64,000 nt of DNA from Spirochaeta isovalerica. GTDB taxonomy: Bacteria > Spirochaetota > Spirochaetia > DSM-2461. Below are positions 16,335 to 25,486 of the stretch, piece after piece. The notes below the pieces were generated by a model. That model did not search any database and was not told the origin of the DNA. It saw only the letters and a list, made by a program, of their open reading frames with translations. The stretch spans positions 1-64,000 of the forward strand of contig NZ_JACHGJ010000006.1 in NCBI RefSeq assembly GCF_014207565.1, written 5' to 3'. The position numbers and the translations under genes were made by a program. Each line of letters starts with the position of its first letter. Positions within the stretch are counted from its first letter, which is position 1.

Positions 16335-16651
16335 GCGGCCACCTCTTCTTCTTTTAAACGGATATCATCAAGAATCGCCTGTTCTCTTTGGCGGTGGTAC
16401 TCCTCGGATTTCCTCATTTCTTCTTCGGCGGTAATTTCAGAAACCAGGCGCTGTTCATCCGACAGCTCTTTTTCTTCCCTGGTTCTCAGATCTGCTTCCA
16501 TCGCTCTTTGTATTTCTGCTGCGGATTGTTCCCTCTCTTCTGCTTCAATCTGTTCAACAGCTTTTTCATAACCTTCCGATGTATGGATAAAGTAGCTGTT
16601 GTACTCGTCATAACGGGGAGGAACAGACCGGATGCCGTAATCTTCGGACAT
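16259..16651 (-). CDS. Acidic coiled-coil hypothetical protein
   Basis: A 130-residue, highly charged protein, rich in Glu, Arg and Gln, with a long predicted coiled coil across about residues 30-120. The N-terminus, MSEDYGIRSVPPRYDEY, is less charged. GGAGG at 8 nt spacing supports the ATG at 16651 rather than 16666, which lies inside that site. No catalytic motif is visible. The 3' end overlaps the WalJ-like gene in the opposite direction. I recognise no named family. Confidence 0.65.
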   Translation of the reverse strand: MSEDYGIRSVPPRYDEYNSYFIHTSEGYEKAVEQIEAEEREQSAAEIQRAMEADLRTREEKELSDEQRLVSEITAEEEMRKSEEYHRQREQAILDDIRLKEEEVAAQKAEISEYEDREEDPPGTRVDLLA

Positions 16652-16719
16652 AGTTCTATCCTCCATTCTCTTCTATTAATATACTAATAAAGGAGGATTT
16701 AATCAAAAAACGGCAGATG

Positions 16720-17088
16720 TCAGCTTTTCAGGAGTTTGTCTATTTTATCCGCCAGGTCTGCGGGGCTGAATGGTTTTTCTATATAGGCGGAGGCTCCCGC
16801 TTCGAGAGCGTTTATTTTGTCTTTGTCTTTTCCTTTTGCCGAAAGGATAATAATTTTACTGTTTTTGCTTAATTCGTCGGCTTTGATCTGCTGTGTCGCT
16901 TCCAGACCGTTTATGCGACCGGGCATCATGATATCCATGATAATGATTTCCGGCTGTTCTTCCCTTGCCATTCTGACGGCTGTCCGGCCGTTCTCAGCAA
17001 AGTGGATTTCCCTGTTTTCGCCCTCCAGAGTATCTTTCAGCAGTTCTCTGATTTCAAAGTGATCGTCAGCTATAAGGATTTTTTTCAT
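16720..17088 (-). CDS. Single-domain response regulator
   Basis: A 122-residue CheY-like receiver with no output domain. The acidic pocket is at ADDH (Asp9-Asp10), the phospho-acceptor Asp is in IIIMDIMMP (about 53), Ser is in ILSAKG and the Lys is in EKPFSPADL near 105. It overlaps the upstream receiver gene by one base (TAATG), so the two are made together. No histidine kinase is nearby; the source of phosphate and the target are unknown. Confidence 0.92.
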   Translation of the reverse strand: MKKILIADDHFEIRELLKDTLEGENREIHFAENGRTAVRMAREEQPEIIIMDIMMPGRINGLEATQQIKADELSKNSKIIILSAKGKDKDKINALEAGASAYIEKPFSPADLADKIDKLLKS

Positions 17089-17456
17089 TATTGTTCCAGA
17101 AGCTCCCCAATGCAGTCCACAAAGTCTTTATGGTAGAAGGGCTTTGACATGGTCCGGTCGACACCGAAGTTTTCCGCCAGAGTGAGATAATTGGTGGACC
17201 CTATCCGCCCGCCTCCTGAAATAGCCAGAATTTTAGCTTTTGGATTTTTCGCTTTAATCTGAACGATGGTCTCTATGCCTTCCTGATTGGGCATAATTAT
17301 ATCGGTAATGATAAGATCGAAGGTTTCTTCTTCGAGCTTTTTCAGGCCGACCATACCGTCTTCAGCCAGGACGACCGAATGTCCCTCGCCTTCCAGCATA
17401 ATATTAATCAGTTCCCTGATGTGTTCATCATCATCAATTACAAGGATGTGCGACAT
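17088..17456 (-). CDS. Single-domain response regulator
   Basis: A 122-residue receiver domain: acidic residues DDDEHIR at 8-10, acceptor Asp in LIITDIIMP near 52, Ser in ILAISGGG near 80 and Lys in SKPFYHKDF near 105. It resembles CheY-like domains found in sensory hybrid pathways. It is the first of a two-gene operon of receiver-only proteins, which could form a small relay with a remote kinase. It lies downstream of the DHH gene, 51 bp away. Confidence 0.92.
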   Translation of the reverse strand: MSHILVIDDDEHIRELINIMLEGEGHSVVLAEDGMVGLKKLEEETFDLIITDIIMPNQEGIETIVQIKAKNPKAKILAISGGGRIGSTNYLTLAENFGVDRTMSKPFYHKDFVDCIGELLEQ

Positions 17457-17507
17457 ATAATCTCCATATACTATATTCTTTAGAAAATAACAGTAAAAAT
17501 CAAATTA

Positions 17508-18455
17508 TCAGTTAACAAATGATGCAATTTTCCTGAAAAGTTTGTCTTCGTCAAAATCTTCTTTTCTGAAAATCACTCCTCCCGCCATTTGTCTATGCCC
17601 ACCGCCCGTACCGATTTTCCGGACTGTTTTTTTCATTAGATCCGCAGCGTTGATATCCGATGTCCCGTTCCGGAAGGATATGTTGATCGAGTCGCCGTTT
17701 TCCGCGAACAGCGCTGTGAACCGCACTTCATCGATAGAAAGGAGAAAATCCCCCAGGATTCCAAGCAGATTCTGGTTACAGGGATCTTTGAGCTTACAGA
17801 AAGCCAGCCGTCCCTTCATGGTCATGTTGTTTATCACATAATTGAAGAATCTGAGATCTTCAAGGGTTATATTATTGAGGACCATTGTACTCATCCAGTC
17901 ATAATCTGCTGTCTTGTATAATTCGCCATAAGCCGCCGCGTCCAGGTGGCTGACGCCTCTGGTAAGAGAATCGGTATCGCGGAAAAGACCTGTCAGAAGA
18001 ACAGTCGCGGCTGTCTCGGGAACCGGTATTTCAAGTTTCATATAGTATGATGTGATGATAGAAGCGCAGGCACCCACTTCCGGCCTTATATCCACAAGTC
18101 CGACACCTTCCGGTTCCCTTACAGGATGGTGATCAATAACAGCTATCTCCTCGCCGGTCAGATCCGTAACGTTGGTGTTCCATTTACACCCGTCCACAAT
18201 GATGATTTTATCTTCCGGCTTTAAATCATAGTCGGAGCATTTGCGGATATCTATGGACATCTCGTTGATCATATTGATCAGAGCCGCCCTCTGTATCATT
18301 CCATCATATATGAGACGCGTCTCGATTCCTTTCAAGCGGAGCAATTGCTGAAGTCCGTATGCGGAGGCAACCGCATCGGGGTCGGGAAAGTTGTGGGTCT
18401 GAATGTAGATGTTGTCGTTCAATCCTTTCAGTTTTTCAAGAAGCTTATCAATCAA
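17508..18455 (-). CDS. DHH-family phosphoesterase (NrnA-like)
   Basis: A DHH/DHHA1 protein, about 315 residues, related to NrnA (nanoRNase and pAp phosphatase). THNFPDPDAVASA matches motif I, VDGCK and VIDHHP give the DHH motif, RDTDSL matches the next metal motif, and GTGGGHRQMAGG is the DHHA1 substrate-binding motif. The frame is open far upstream to 18578, but a TTG at 18455 with AGAGG about 7 nt before it gives a normal N-terminus (MIDKLLEKL). It is divergent from the RbgA gene, with 93 bp between starts. Confidence 0.87.
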   Translation of the reverse strand: MIDKLLEKLKGLNDNIYIQTHNFPDPDAVASAYGLQQLLRLKGIETRLIYDGMIQRAALINMINEMSIDIRKCSDYDLKPEDKIIIVDGCKWNTNVTDLTGEEIAVIDHHPVREPEGVGLVDIRPEVGACASIITSYYMKLEIPVPETAATVLLTGLFRDTDSLTRGVSHLDAAAYGELYKTADYDWMSTMVLNNITLEDLRFFNYVINNMTMKGRLAFCKLKDPCNQNLLGILGDFLLSIDEVRFTALFAENGDSINISFRNGTSDINAADLMKKTVRKIGTGGGHRQMAGGVIFRKEDFDEDKLFRKIASFVN

Positions 18456-18548
18456 TTGCCGAACCTCTCTAAACAATATATCCGCGATCGGGGGAAAAAA
18501 GTAGAACTTATAATAAAAAAAAAGATATACTGCCCCGGGAGTTGCCAA

Positions 18549-19427
18549 TTGAAACCTATACAGTGGTTTCCCGGTCATATGAGCAAGACCAGGAGACTGA
18601 TAAAAGAAAATCTGAAAAAAGTCGATGTCGTTGTGGAAATTCTCGATGCCAGAGCTCCGGAATCGAGCCGGAATCCCATAATCGACGAATTAACAGGCGA
18701 TAAGCCGAGATTGGTTGTTCTCAATAAATCCGATCTGGCCGATCCGATAGTAACTGGCCAGTGGATGGATTATTTCGCCAGTCCCGAACAACACAGACTT
18801 CCAGTCGAGGTTTCATCTAAAAGCGGACAGAATCTCGGCTCAATTGCCAAGGGGTGCCGGACTCTCTGCGAAGGGGCTAAATGGCTGAGCCGTCGACCTG
18901 TGCGGGCTATGATTGTCGGTATTCCCAACGTGGGGAAATCCACAGTTATCAATGCGCTGGCCGGTAGAAAAAAAGCGGCCGTGGGAAATAAGCCGGGCCT
19001 TACCAGAGATATGCAAAGGCTGGAGGTTTCTCCGAACCTTCAGATTTACGATACGCCTGGAATTCTCTGGCCGAAGTTTGAGGACCAGGCCATCGGATAC
19101 AAACTGGCTTTGCTCGGTTCCATCAAAGATACAATCCTCGTTCTCGATGAAATTACGACCAAAGGTCTCGAATATATGGCGGTTCATTATCCCGACAGGA
19201 TAAAGGACAGGTATTCTCTGGAAACACTGCCCGACGATACGATGGAATTGATCGAAGAAATCGGGAGAAGAAGGGGATGTCTTATGTCCGGAGGCGTTAT
19301 TGATTATGAGAAGGCGATAAATCTCTTTCTGCTCGATCTGCGTCAGGGAAAACTCGGGCGCTTCTCTCTTGAAACGCCCGGTGAAGAAAGGAGTTTTTTC
19401 TCAGAAACTATTCGGGAAGAGCAATAA
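18549..19427 (+). CDS. rbgA: Ribosome biogenesis GTPase YlqF/RbgA
   Basis: A 292-residue circularly permuted GTPase that acts in late large-subunit assembly. The G-motifs occur in the permuted order G4 NKSD (about residue 58), G5 SSKSG, G1 GIPNVGKST (about 123) and G3 DTPG (about 168). The family opening IQWFPGHMSKTRR is present, so the TTG at 18549 with GGGAG upstream is the start; an open frame back to 18345 lies antisense to the DHH gene. It ends 20 bp inside the convergent gene at 19408. Confidence 0.93.
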   Translation: MKPIQWFPGHMSKTRRLIKENLKKVDVVVEILDARAPESSRNPIIDELTGDKPRLVVLNKSDLADPIVTGQWMDYFASPEQHRLPVEVSSKSGQNLGSIAKGCRTLCEGAKWLSRRPVRAMIVGIPNVGKSTVINALAGRKKAAVGNKPGLTRDMQRLEVSPNLQIYDTPGILWPKFEDQAIGYKLALLGSIKDTILVLDEITTKGLEYMAVHYPDRIKDRYSLETLPDDTMELIEEIGRRRGCLMSGGVIDYEKAINLFLLDLRQGKLGRFSLETPGEERSFFSETIREEQ

Positions 19428-20451
19428 GCTTCCATTCGCCGTCGATCATCTCTACCATAAAGACCAGAATCTCATTCTGCAGAACTGCTTCTTTTCCCTC
19501 CCGAACAGCAGAGCCGTGAAAAAGCCACGTGTGTCTGTCGGGAGTCCAGCCGCGGTTGCCATCGAGCCATTGGGGAAACATATCGGCATATTCTTCATAA
19601 CTGTAAATTTTAGCTTCATAGTTTTCCCTGTAATCGGAAAAACTGAATCCCTCATACTGACGGGCAGGAGGGGGCACTCTGTATTTTGAGCCGCCTTCGC
19701 CTGTGGCGAGAGAATAGACTTTATCGCTGATGCTGTCATAGAAAGCCGGAAGATCGCCCATCAGACTGTCATTAATAAAATTCAGGGCAAAACGGAGAGC
19801 CTGATCTTCATCGGGTTCCTTTCTTTCAAGCACGCGGTTTTTTTCACCCGCCTCCTGCCTTACGGCGCGGATTTCAGGTATGACCGCCGTTGAAGCCATC
19901 TGCACAAGAGACTGTATGGATTCTTCCGCTTCTATCTCTCTGATATCCCAGGCTTCCAGTTCGATCTTATATATGATGCCCGGTGTGGAAACGCCGGGAG
20001 GTGCAATCAGTCTTACGCTTGAAACGCCCTGGTCTCCCAAAAGGGGATGGCGTCCTTCAAAATCCGTCTGGAACCAGTTGCTGTAATTCTCTTTCCAGCC
20101 GGTCCGGCCTTCCGACCAGGGAAGAGTGAAAAGTGGGGCTTTTGAGCTGTCCGTTCTCAGTTTTATCTGAATGGTGCTCTGACCGGCAACTGTTTCATCG
20201 GAATAAGTCGTGCGGACGCGCCATTTTCTAATTACACCTTCATCGGGTATTTCCAGATTGTTTATTTCCTCTGTATTTATCTGTCCGAGATCTATCCAGC
20301 TTCTGTCGCTGTCGATGCTCAGGGGGACATCACTCTCTCCACCGTAGAGTAGGGTCGAGAAAACAAGCTTCTCTTCGCGTTCGTCTCCGCCGTAGAGAAA
20401 GAGGGGTAAATACAACAAACCGATAAGTAAAACAAGGTGAATTTTCTTCAT
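19408..20451 (-). CDS. Exported hypothetical protein
   Basis: A 347-residue protein with a signal peptide (about residues 1-21, ending LFLYGG). The first part (about 30-170) looks like beta-rich sequence of a carbohydrate-binding or discoidin-like type; the later part, from about residue 230 (FALNFINDSLMGDLPAFYDS) to the C-terminal strand EMIDGEWKLIALPE, resembles an NTF2-like fold, which is my inference. No catalytic motif is clear. It follows ilvN by 62 bp with no obvious terminator, so it may share the ilvBN transcript. Confidence 0.65.
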   Translation of the reverse strand: MKKIHLVLLIGLLYLPLFLYGGDEREEKLVFSTLLYGGESDVPLSIDSDRSWIDLGQINTEEINNLEIPDEGVIRKWRVRTTYSDETVAGQSTIQIKLRTDSSKAPLFTLPWSEGRTGWKENYSNWFQTDFEGRHPLLGDQGVSSVRLIAPPGVSTPGIIYKIELEAWDIREIEAEESIQSLVQMASTAVIPEIRAVRQEAGEKNRVLERKEPDEDQALRFALNFINDSLMGDLPAFYDSISDKVYSLATGEGGSKYRVPPPARQYEGFSFSDYRENYEAKIYSYEEYADMFPQWLDGNRGWTPDRHTWLFHGSAVREGKEAVLQNEILVFMVEMIDGEWKLIALPE

Positions 20452-20513
20452 AAATACTTCTCCAGTTTACTTATCGGCTGTTTAGGAAAGGGCATTAGAA
20501 TTTTTCTATGAAC

Positions 20514-21011
20514 TTATGCTGTTTCTTCATCTCCCCGGGCCATGAGAATTTTACCGGTTCTGACGATCTCCAGAACATTATAAGATTCGAACATCTTTCT
20601 CACCGCATCGATTTTGGATGATTTTCCCGTTACCTGGAAGGTCATGGTGGAATCGCTTATGTCCACATTCCGGCACTTGAAAGCATCGGCGATCTGCAGA
20701 ATGGCTGTGCGGTTGTTGTCGTTGCATTCAACTTTGATAAGGGCCAGCTCTTTCTGAATGACATCGGTGTCCGAATAGTCTTTGGCGTGCACAACATCTA
20801 TCAGCTTATTCAGCTGGTTGAGCATGAGCTGAAGGGTTTTGGTGTCTCCCGTCGCCACAATATTCATACGCGAATACAGCGGATCCTTAGATTCGGAAAC
20901 GACCAGACTGTCGATGTTGAAACCCCTTCTGGCAAAAACCAGAGCTATTCTGATCAATGCTCCCGGTCTGTTACAGACAAGAAGACTTATGGTGTGTTGT
21001 GAATTTTTCAT
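20514..21011 (-). CDS. ilvN: Acetolactate synthase small (regulatory) subunit
   Basis: A 165-residue regulatory subunit of acetohydroxyacid synthase, which controls the large subunit in branched-chain amino acid synthesis. The ACT domain opens with TISLLVCNRPGALIRIALVF and contains RRGFNIDSLVV, the usual valine-binding region; a second ACT-like half follows (about residues 85-155). The start overlaps the ilvB stop by one base (TGATG), with GGAGGG inside the ilvB end, so the subunits are translationally coupled. Confidence 0.95.
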   Translation of the reverse strand: MKNSQHTISLLVCNRPGALIRIALVFARRGFNIDSLVVSESKDPLYSRMNIVATGDTKTLQLMLNQLNKLIDVVHAKDYSDTDVIQKELALIKVECNDNNRTAILQIADAFKCRNVDISDSTMTFQVTGKSSKIDAVRKMFESYNVLEIVRTGKILMARGDEETA

Positions 21012-22726
21012 CAGGTGCTACCCTCCGGTTTATCCAGTTTGTATTTAGGCGGTTCCAGGAGCATATTATCAAGTGTGGCGCCGGCGGGAACCATGGGGAA
21101 TACATCGTCCTGCTGAGCCACCTCCGCATCGATGATACAGGGGCCGTCGTTGTACTCCATCGCCGCCGTGAGAACTTTCTTCACATCGGCGCTTCGTTTC
21201 AGTCTGAATCCCTTGCATCCGTAAGCGGAGGCCAGTCTGACAAAATCGGGATTTCCGACCAGGTCCACTCCTGAAAGGCGGTTCTCGTAGAACATGCTCT
21301 GCCATTGGCGAACCATGCCCAGGTAGTTGTTGTTAATAAGGAGGATCTTGATCGGCAGCTTGAGGTTAAAAGCAGTCGCAAGTTCACAGAGTGTCATCTG
21401 GAAGCCCCCGTCTCCGACTACGGCAACAACAGTCCTGCTCCTGTCGGCAAGAGCCGCTCCGATCGCCGAGGGAAATCCGAATCCCATCGTTCCTGCGCCG
21501 CCGGAGGAGATCCAGTGATTCGGTTTTTCCGTAAGGCAGAACTGGGCCGCCCACATCTGGTGCTGACCAACATCGGTGGTGATTATGGCGTCAGGGCCGG
21601 CAAGCTGCGCCATTTCCTCGATTACATGCTGAGCTTTCAGCTTGCCTTCCTTCTTGTATTTAAGAGGGTAGTCCCGTTTCCACCGCGCAACCTGCTTGAG
21701 CCATTTTTCCGTATCGGCCGGTTTGAGCAGGCTGTACATTTTATCGAGAACTTTTCTGGCGTCTCCGATAATGGCGCAGTCGACCTGGATGCTTTTATTT
21801 ATTTCGGCGGGATCGATGTCTATATGGATTTTCAGCGCGTCAGGACAGAATTTATCGGGGTTGCCCGCTATTCTGTCATCCCATCGCGCTCCGACTGAAA
21901 TGATCAGGTCGGCGTTTATCAGAGCTTTATTGGCGTAGGCTGATCCGTGCATACCCGGCATACCCAGGTGAAGTTCGTGGGTTTCGGGAAAAATACCTTT
22001 TCCCAGGAGCGTGTTGACTACGGGAATCTGCATTTTTTTGACGATTTCCGCTATTTCTTTGGAGGCTCCGGAGATTATGGCTCCGTGACCGAGCAGAAAA
22101 ACCGGTTTTGTGGAGCGGGAGATCATAGCCGCCGCCTGGGCGATGTCTTCGGGGTTCGGTTCCGGATCATTGTTATATCCGGGAATTGAGAAAGATGAAT
22201 CGACATTTTCATCAATTATGGAACTGGAAACATCTTTCGGCAGGTCGATAATGACCGGACCGGGCCGTCCCGTACTGGCTATGTGAAAAGCTTCCTTGGT
22301 AATCCGAGGCAGATCCTGGGGATTCTTTACCAGATAGGAATGCTTGACCAGAGGAAAGGTTATTCCCGAAATATCTGCTTCCTGAAATGTGTCCAGACCC
22401 AGATTGCCCGTAGTCTGCTGTCCGCAGATGACGACAATGGGCACGGAGTCCATATGGGCCGTAAGAAGACCTGTTATTGTATTGGTAGCTCCGGGGCCTG
22501 AAGTGACCAGCACGACGCCCGGTTTGCCGGAAGCTCTTGCGTATCCGTCGGCCATGTGGGCGGCACCCTGCTCATGACGGGTCAGGACCAGTTCTATGGG
22601 AGACTGTACAAGAGCATCGAACATGGGAATGGCAGCTCCGCCTGGAAGCCCGAAGATATAATCTACACCCTGCTGGTGAATTATATCAATCATGACGTCG
22701 GCTGCTGTCCGTTCAGTATTACTCAT
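21011..22726 (-). CDS. ilvB: Acetolactate synthase large (catalytic) subunit
   Basis: A 571-residue thiamine diphosphate enzyme that joins two pyruvates, or pyruvate and 2-oxobutyrate, in the first common step of valine, leucine and isoleucine synthesis. The N-terminal FGLPGGAAIPMFD segment and LTRHEQGAAHMADGYAR carry the catalytic Glu. A central domain (about 190-330) follows, and the C-terminal TPP motif is VVAVVGDGGFQMT with NNNYLGM. CGGAGGG precedes the ATG. A strong promoter lies 33 bp upstream, and I see no T-box or leader peptide attenuator in the short leader. Confidence 0.96.
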   Translation of the reverse strand: MSNTERTAADVMIDIIHQQGVDYIFGLPGGAAIPMFDALVQSPIELVLTRHEQGAAHMADGYARASGKPGVVLVTSGPGATNTITGLLTAHMDSVPIVVICGQQTTGNLGLDTFQEADISGITFPLVKHSYLVKNPQDLPRITKEAFHIASTGRPGPVIIDLPKDVSSSIIDENVDSSFSIPGYNNDPEPNPEDIAQAAAMISRSTKPVFLLGHGAIISGASKEIAEIVKKMQIPVVNTLLGKGIFPETHELHLGMPGMHGSAYANKALINADLIISVGARWDDRIAGNPDKFCPDALKIHIDIDPAEINKSIQVDCAIIGDARKVLDKMYSLLKPADTEKWLKQVARWKRDYPLKYKKEGKLKAQHVIEEMAQLAGPDAIITTDVGQHQMWAAQFCLTEKPNHWISSGGAGTMGFGFPSAIGAALADRSRTVVAVVGDGGFQMTLCELATAFNLKLPIKILLINNNYLGMVRQWQSMFYENRLSGVDLVGNPDFVRLASAYGCKGFRLKRSADVKKVLTAAMEYNDGPCIIDAEVAQQDDVFPMVPAGATLDNMLLEPPKYKLDKPEGST

Positions 22727-22758
22727 GATTCCCTCCGAAAAATGTTTGATATTCTCCT

Positions 22759-22787
22759 ACTATAGAGATGGCAAAAGGGAAAGTCAA
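22759..22787 (-). promoter_or_regulatory. Sigma-70-type promoter of ilvBN
   Basis: On the minus strand, TTGACT (22787-22782) and TATAGT (22764-22759) are separated by exactly 17 bp and lie 33 bp before the ilvB ATG. The region further upstream is very T-rich, like an UP element. The implied 5' leader is only about 25 nt, so attenuation is unlikely. Confidence 0.75.
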
Positions 22788-22944
22788 ACTAAATTGTCCG
22801 AAAATGATGCAAAAAAAAGAATAAAAAGTGAAACTTGCAAAAAAAATGGTTAAAAATGGGGGAGAGTGAGTGTGTGGTTTGAAGAAACATAAGAAAAATA
22901 TATTCAAAAATGTTCTTCACAATAGAAATGTTTTGAAAAATCCC

Positions 22945-22977
22945 AAAAAAAAGGTTAATGCTCAATCCGCATTAACC
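22945..22977 (-). terminator. Rho-independent terminator after the GH3 gene
   Basis: GGTTAATGC (22953-22961) pairs perfectly with GCATTAACC (22969-22977) across a 7-nt loop. On the minus strand eight T follow at once. It sits 21 bp past the stop of the GH3 gene and ends its transcript before ilvB. Confidence 0.88.
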
Positions 22978-22998
22978 CCTGTGACCTGTGGTTTGAAA

Positions 22999-24303
22999 TC
23001 AGTTTATTATCGAGTCAATAATCCGCGCATGCTCCGTTGAACCGATTATATCCATTATCTGATCCGATCCGATTGATTTCTGATCGAGAATGCCTCTTTT
23101 CACTTTGACTCTGAGAATACGTCTGACCGATTCATTGATTCTCTCTTCCGTCAGCACTCCGTCTTCCAGGGCTTTGCGAATGCCCTGGACGGCATCGCTT
23201 AAACTTGCGGGCATAAGGATAATATCCGCACCGGCTTTAATGGCATTGACGGCCGCCTCGTCGGCGGACCAGTAGTTTTTTACAGCGCCCATATCCATGG
23301 CGTCAGTTATTATAATACCCTTAAAGCCCATCTCATTTCTTAGAATTCCCTGGAGAATCAGAGGAGACATGGTAGCCGGCAAATCATTTCCCGTAACAAG
23401 GGGCATTTTTATATGGGCCGTCATAACCGCATCGGCTCCCGCTTCGATACCCATCCGGAAGGGGACGAACTCCACTTTCTCCAGCCTCTGAAGATCGTGT
23501 AGTATGGTCACATCGCCCTTATGGGAATCGGAACTCGTGTCGCCATGACCCGGAAAATGTTTGAGAACGGATATGATATTTTCATCCGCCATGGTCCGGA
23601 CGACTTCAGCAACCATTCTGCCGGCTTGTAAGGGGTCGCTTGAATAGGTTCTGTCCCCGATTACGGGGTTCCGGGCGTTGGTATTGACATCAGCCACGGG
23701 GGCCATATTCATATTGAAGCCGAATGCCTTGAGCTCCCGGGAGATGACCTGTGAAGACAACCTGGCATATTCCCGGTTGCCTGTCCGTCCGATAACCGCT
23801 GCCTGTGGAATTTTTGTCACCGACATGCGGTCAGTATTCCCGAGGCGGGCGACTTTGCCGCCTTCTTCGTCTACGGCAATGAAAAGGGGAATAGAGCTCA
23901 GTTCCTGAGTTCCTCTGATCAGATCTCTGGTTTGGACGGGATCGGCAAAGTTTATAGTAAAGAGGATAATACCGCCCGGTTTGTATTGTTCGATTATATT
24001 CTTCATATAATCGTCAGCAAATAACATCCTGTTTCCCGAATAGCTGTTTCTGACGGAAATCAGGAAAAGCTGTCCTATTTTTTCCTCAATCGTTAGAGAT
24101 TCCATTATGGAATCGATACGCCTCTCGGTTTTTTCCTTTTCAGTAATAGGTTTTTCTCTTGGTTTTTGCTCTAAAACAGGCTTTGTTTCTATGGGAAGAT
24201 TCGAATTTGTGTCAGTTTTAATGTCGGGGTTGGTTGCACAACCTGCAAATAAGATTAAAATAAGAAGAAATCGGGGTATTATGCCGTTTCTCAATGAGTT
24301 CAA
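22999..24303 (-). CDS. Glycoside hydrolase family 3 lipoprotein (NagZ-like beta-N-acetylglucosaminidase)
   Basis: A GH3 enzyme, about 434 residues, that removes N-acetylglucosamine from wall fragments. The signature KHFPGHGDTSSDSH is near residue 250, and the nucleophile Asp is in IITDAMDMGAV near 335. From the TTG at 24303 the N-terminus has a hydrophobic stretch ending in LFAGCATN, a lipobox, so it is exported and lipidated, unlike cytoplasmic NagZ. The frame is open to 24366 but would overlap the divergent DAHP synthase gene; GGAG sits 9 nt before the TTG. A second domain of larger GH3 enzymes is absent. Confidence 0.88.
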   Translation of the reverse strand: MNSLRNGIIPRFLLILILFAGCATNPDIKTDTNSNLPIETKPVLEQKPREKPITEKEKTERRIDSIMESLTIEEKIGQLFLISVRNSYSGNRMLFADDYMKNIIEQYKPGGIILFTINFADPVQTRDLIRGTQELSSIPLFIAVDEEGGKVARLGNTDRMSVTKIPQAAVIGRTGNREYARLSSQVISRELKAFGFNMNMAPVADVNTNARNPVIGDRTYSSDPLQAGRMVAEVVRTMADENIISVLKHFPGHGDTSSDSHKGDVTILHDLQRLEKVEFVPFRMGIEAGADAVMTAHIKMPLVTGNDLPATMSPLILQGILRNEMGFKGIIITDAMDMGAVKNYWSADEAAVNAIKAGADIILMPASLSDAVQGIRKALEDGVLTEERINESVRRILRVKVKRGILDQKSIGSDQIMDIIGSTEHARIIDSIIN

Positions 24304-24352
24304 TTCAGAACGCTCCAATGTTTCGGTGGTATGCTTTGTGTAAGGAATCATA

Positions 24353-25396
24353 ATGGATAAACTCAATAATGTTAATATATCGGAAGTTCAAAAACTCATC
24401 TCCCCCAGACAGCTGAAGGATCTGCATCCCGCATCGGAAGATATGGCGGAACACATTCACAGGAGTCGCAGGGAAATCTCCCGTATCCTTTCGGGTGAAG
24501 ATGACCGCCTGCTGGCGATCGTCGGGCCCTGTTCCATCCACGATACCTCCGCCGCCATGGAATATGCGGAGAAGCTGAATGTGCTTAAAAAGAAATACGC
24601 TGATAAAATTTATATTATGATGCGGGTCTATTTCGAAAAACCGCGTACGACCATTGGTTGGAGAGGTCTTATCGTCGACCCCCATCTCGACGGTACCTAC
24701 CAGATCGGTGAAGGTCTGAAGGAGGCGAGAAGTCTGCTTCTCAAGATAAACTCGATCGGACTGGCCGCAGCTTCGGAAATGCTCGATCCCATTGTCGCCC
24801 AGTATCTCGCCGATCTTATCTCCTGGGCGGCGATCGGAGCCCGCACGACCGAGTCTCAGACCCACCGCGAGATGACAAGCGGTCTATCCATGCCCGTCGG
24901 GTTCAAAAACGGTACCGACGGATCGATTCAGACAGCCGTTGACGGTATGAAATCGAGCCGTTATCCCCACAGCTTTATCGGAATTGACCAGTCGGGAGAT
25001 ACCTGCATATTCACGACAAAAGGAAACAGCGACAGCCACCTGATTCTCAGAGGGGGCAGACGAGGCCCCAATTACTATGAGGAATCGGTCGAGGAAGCGG
25101 AGCGCATCATGAAAGCCGCCGAGCTGAAACCGGCTATTGTCGTCGACTGCAGCCACTCCAATTCCGGAAAGAAACATATTCGTCAGGAACGCGTTCTGAG
25201 AGATATCGTCGAACAGAGATTGAGAGGTAAAAAATCGATTCGCGGTTTTATGCTGGAAAGCAATCTCTTTGAAGGCAACCAGAAAATCTCTGAAAATCTC
25301 TGCGATTTGAAATACGGCGTCTCCATTACCGATGAGTGTATCGGGTGGAAAGAAACAGAACAGCTTCTCGCTTCTGTCGTTGAAAAGTTGGATTAA
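24353..25396 (+). CDS. aroF: 3-deoxy-7-phosphoheptulonate synthase (DAHP synthase, class I)
   Basis: A 347-residue enzyme joining phosphoenolpyruvate and erythrose 4-phosphate, the entry to aromatic amino acid synthesis. It is of the AroF/AroG/AroH type: VGPCSIHD with the metal Cys near residue 60, MRVYFEKPRTTIGWRG near 97, GARTTESQTHREM near 163, LRGGRRGPNYYEES and DCSHSNSGKKH with a metal-binding His. Length is normal. Which of the three feedback types it is cannot be told from sequence alone. It starts 49 bp from the divergent GH3 start. Confidence 0.95.
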   Translation: MDKLNNVNISEVQKLISPRQLKDLHPASEDMAEHIHRSRREISRILSGEDDRLLAIVGPCSIHDTSAAMEYAEKLNVLKKKYADKIYIMMRVYFEKPRTTIGWRGLIVDPHLDGTYQIGEGLKEARSLLLKINSIGLAAASEMLDPIVAQYLADLISWAAIGARTTESQTHREMTSGLSMPVGFKNGTDGSIQTAVDGMKSSRYPHSFIGIDQSGDTCIFTTKGNSDSHLILRGGRRGPNYYEESVEEAERIMKAAELKPAIVVDCSHSNSGKKHIRQERVLRDIVEQRLRGKKSIRGFMLESNLFEGNQKISENLCDLKYGVSITDECIGWKETEQLLASVVEKLD

Positions 25397-25486
25397 TCTT
25401 TCCCGAATCGCTGTTCAGGCTATGGAAAGTTTTCAGTCTCTTTATTATAACTTATGGTGATTCATAAATTTATAGGGAGTGAGACT

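Noticed and set aside
21305-21898. 197-codon frame on the plus strand
   Set aside because: It is antisense to ilvB with no ribosome site or recognisable motif. A shadow of the codon bias of ilvB.
22719-22907. Possible ilv leader peptide on the minus strand
   Set aside because: It starts upstream of the mapped promoter and is T-rich non-coding sequence; it is not enriched in Ile, Leu or Val codons in the pattern of an attenuator.
24305-24865. 186-codon frame on the minus strand
   Set aside because: It is antisense to the DAHP synthase gene, which has all its catalytic motifs.
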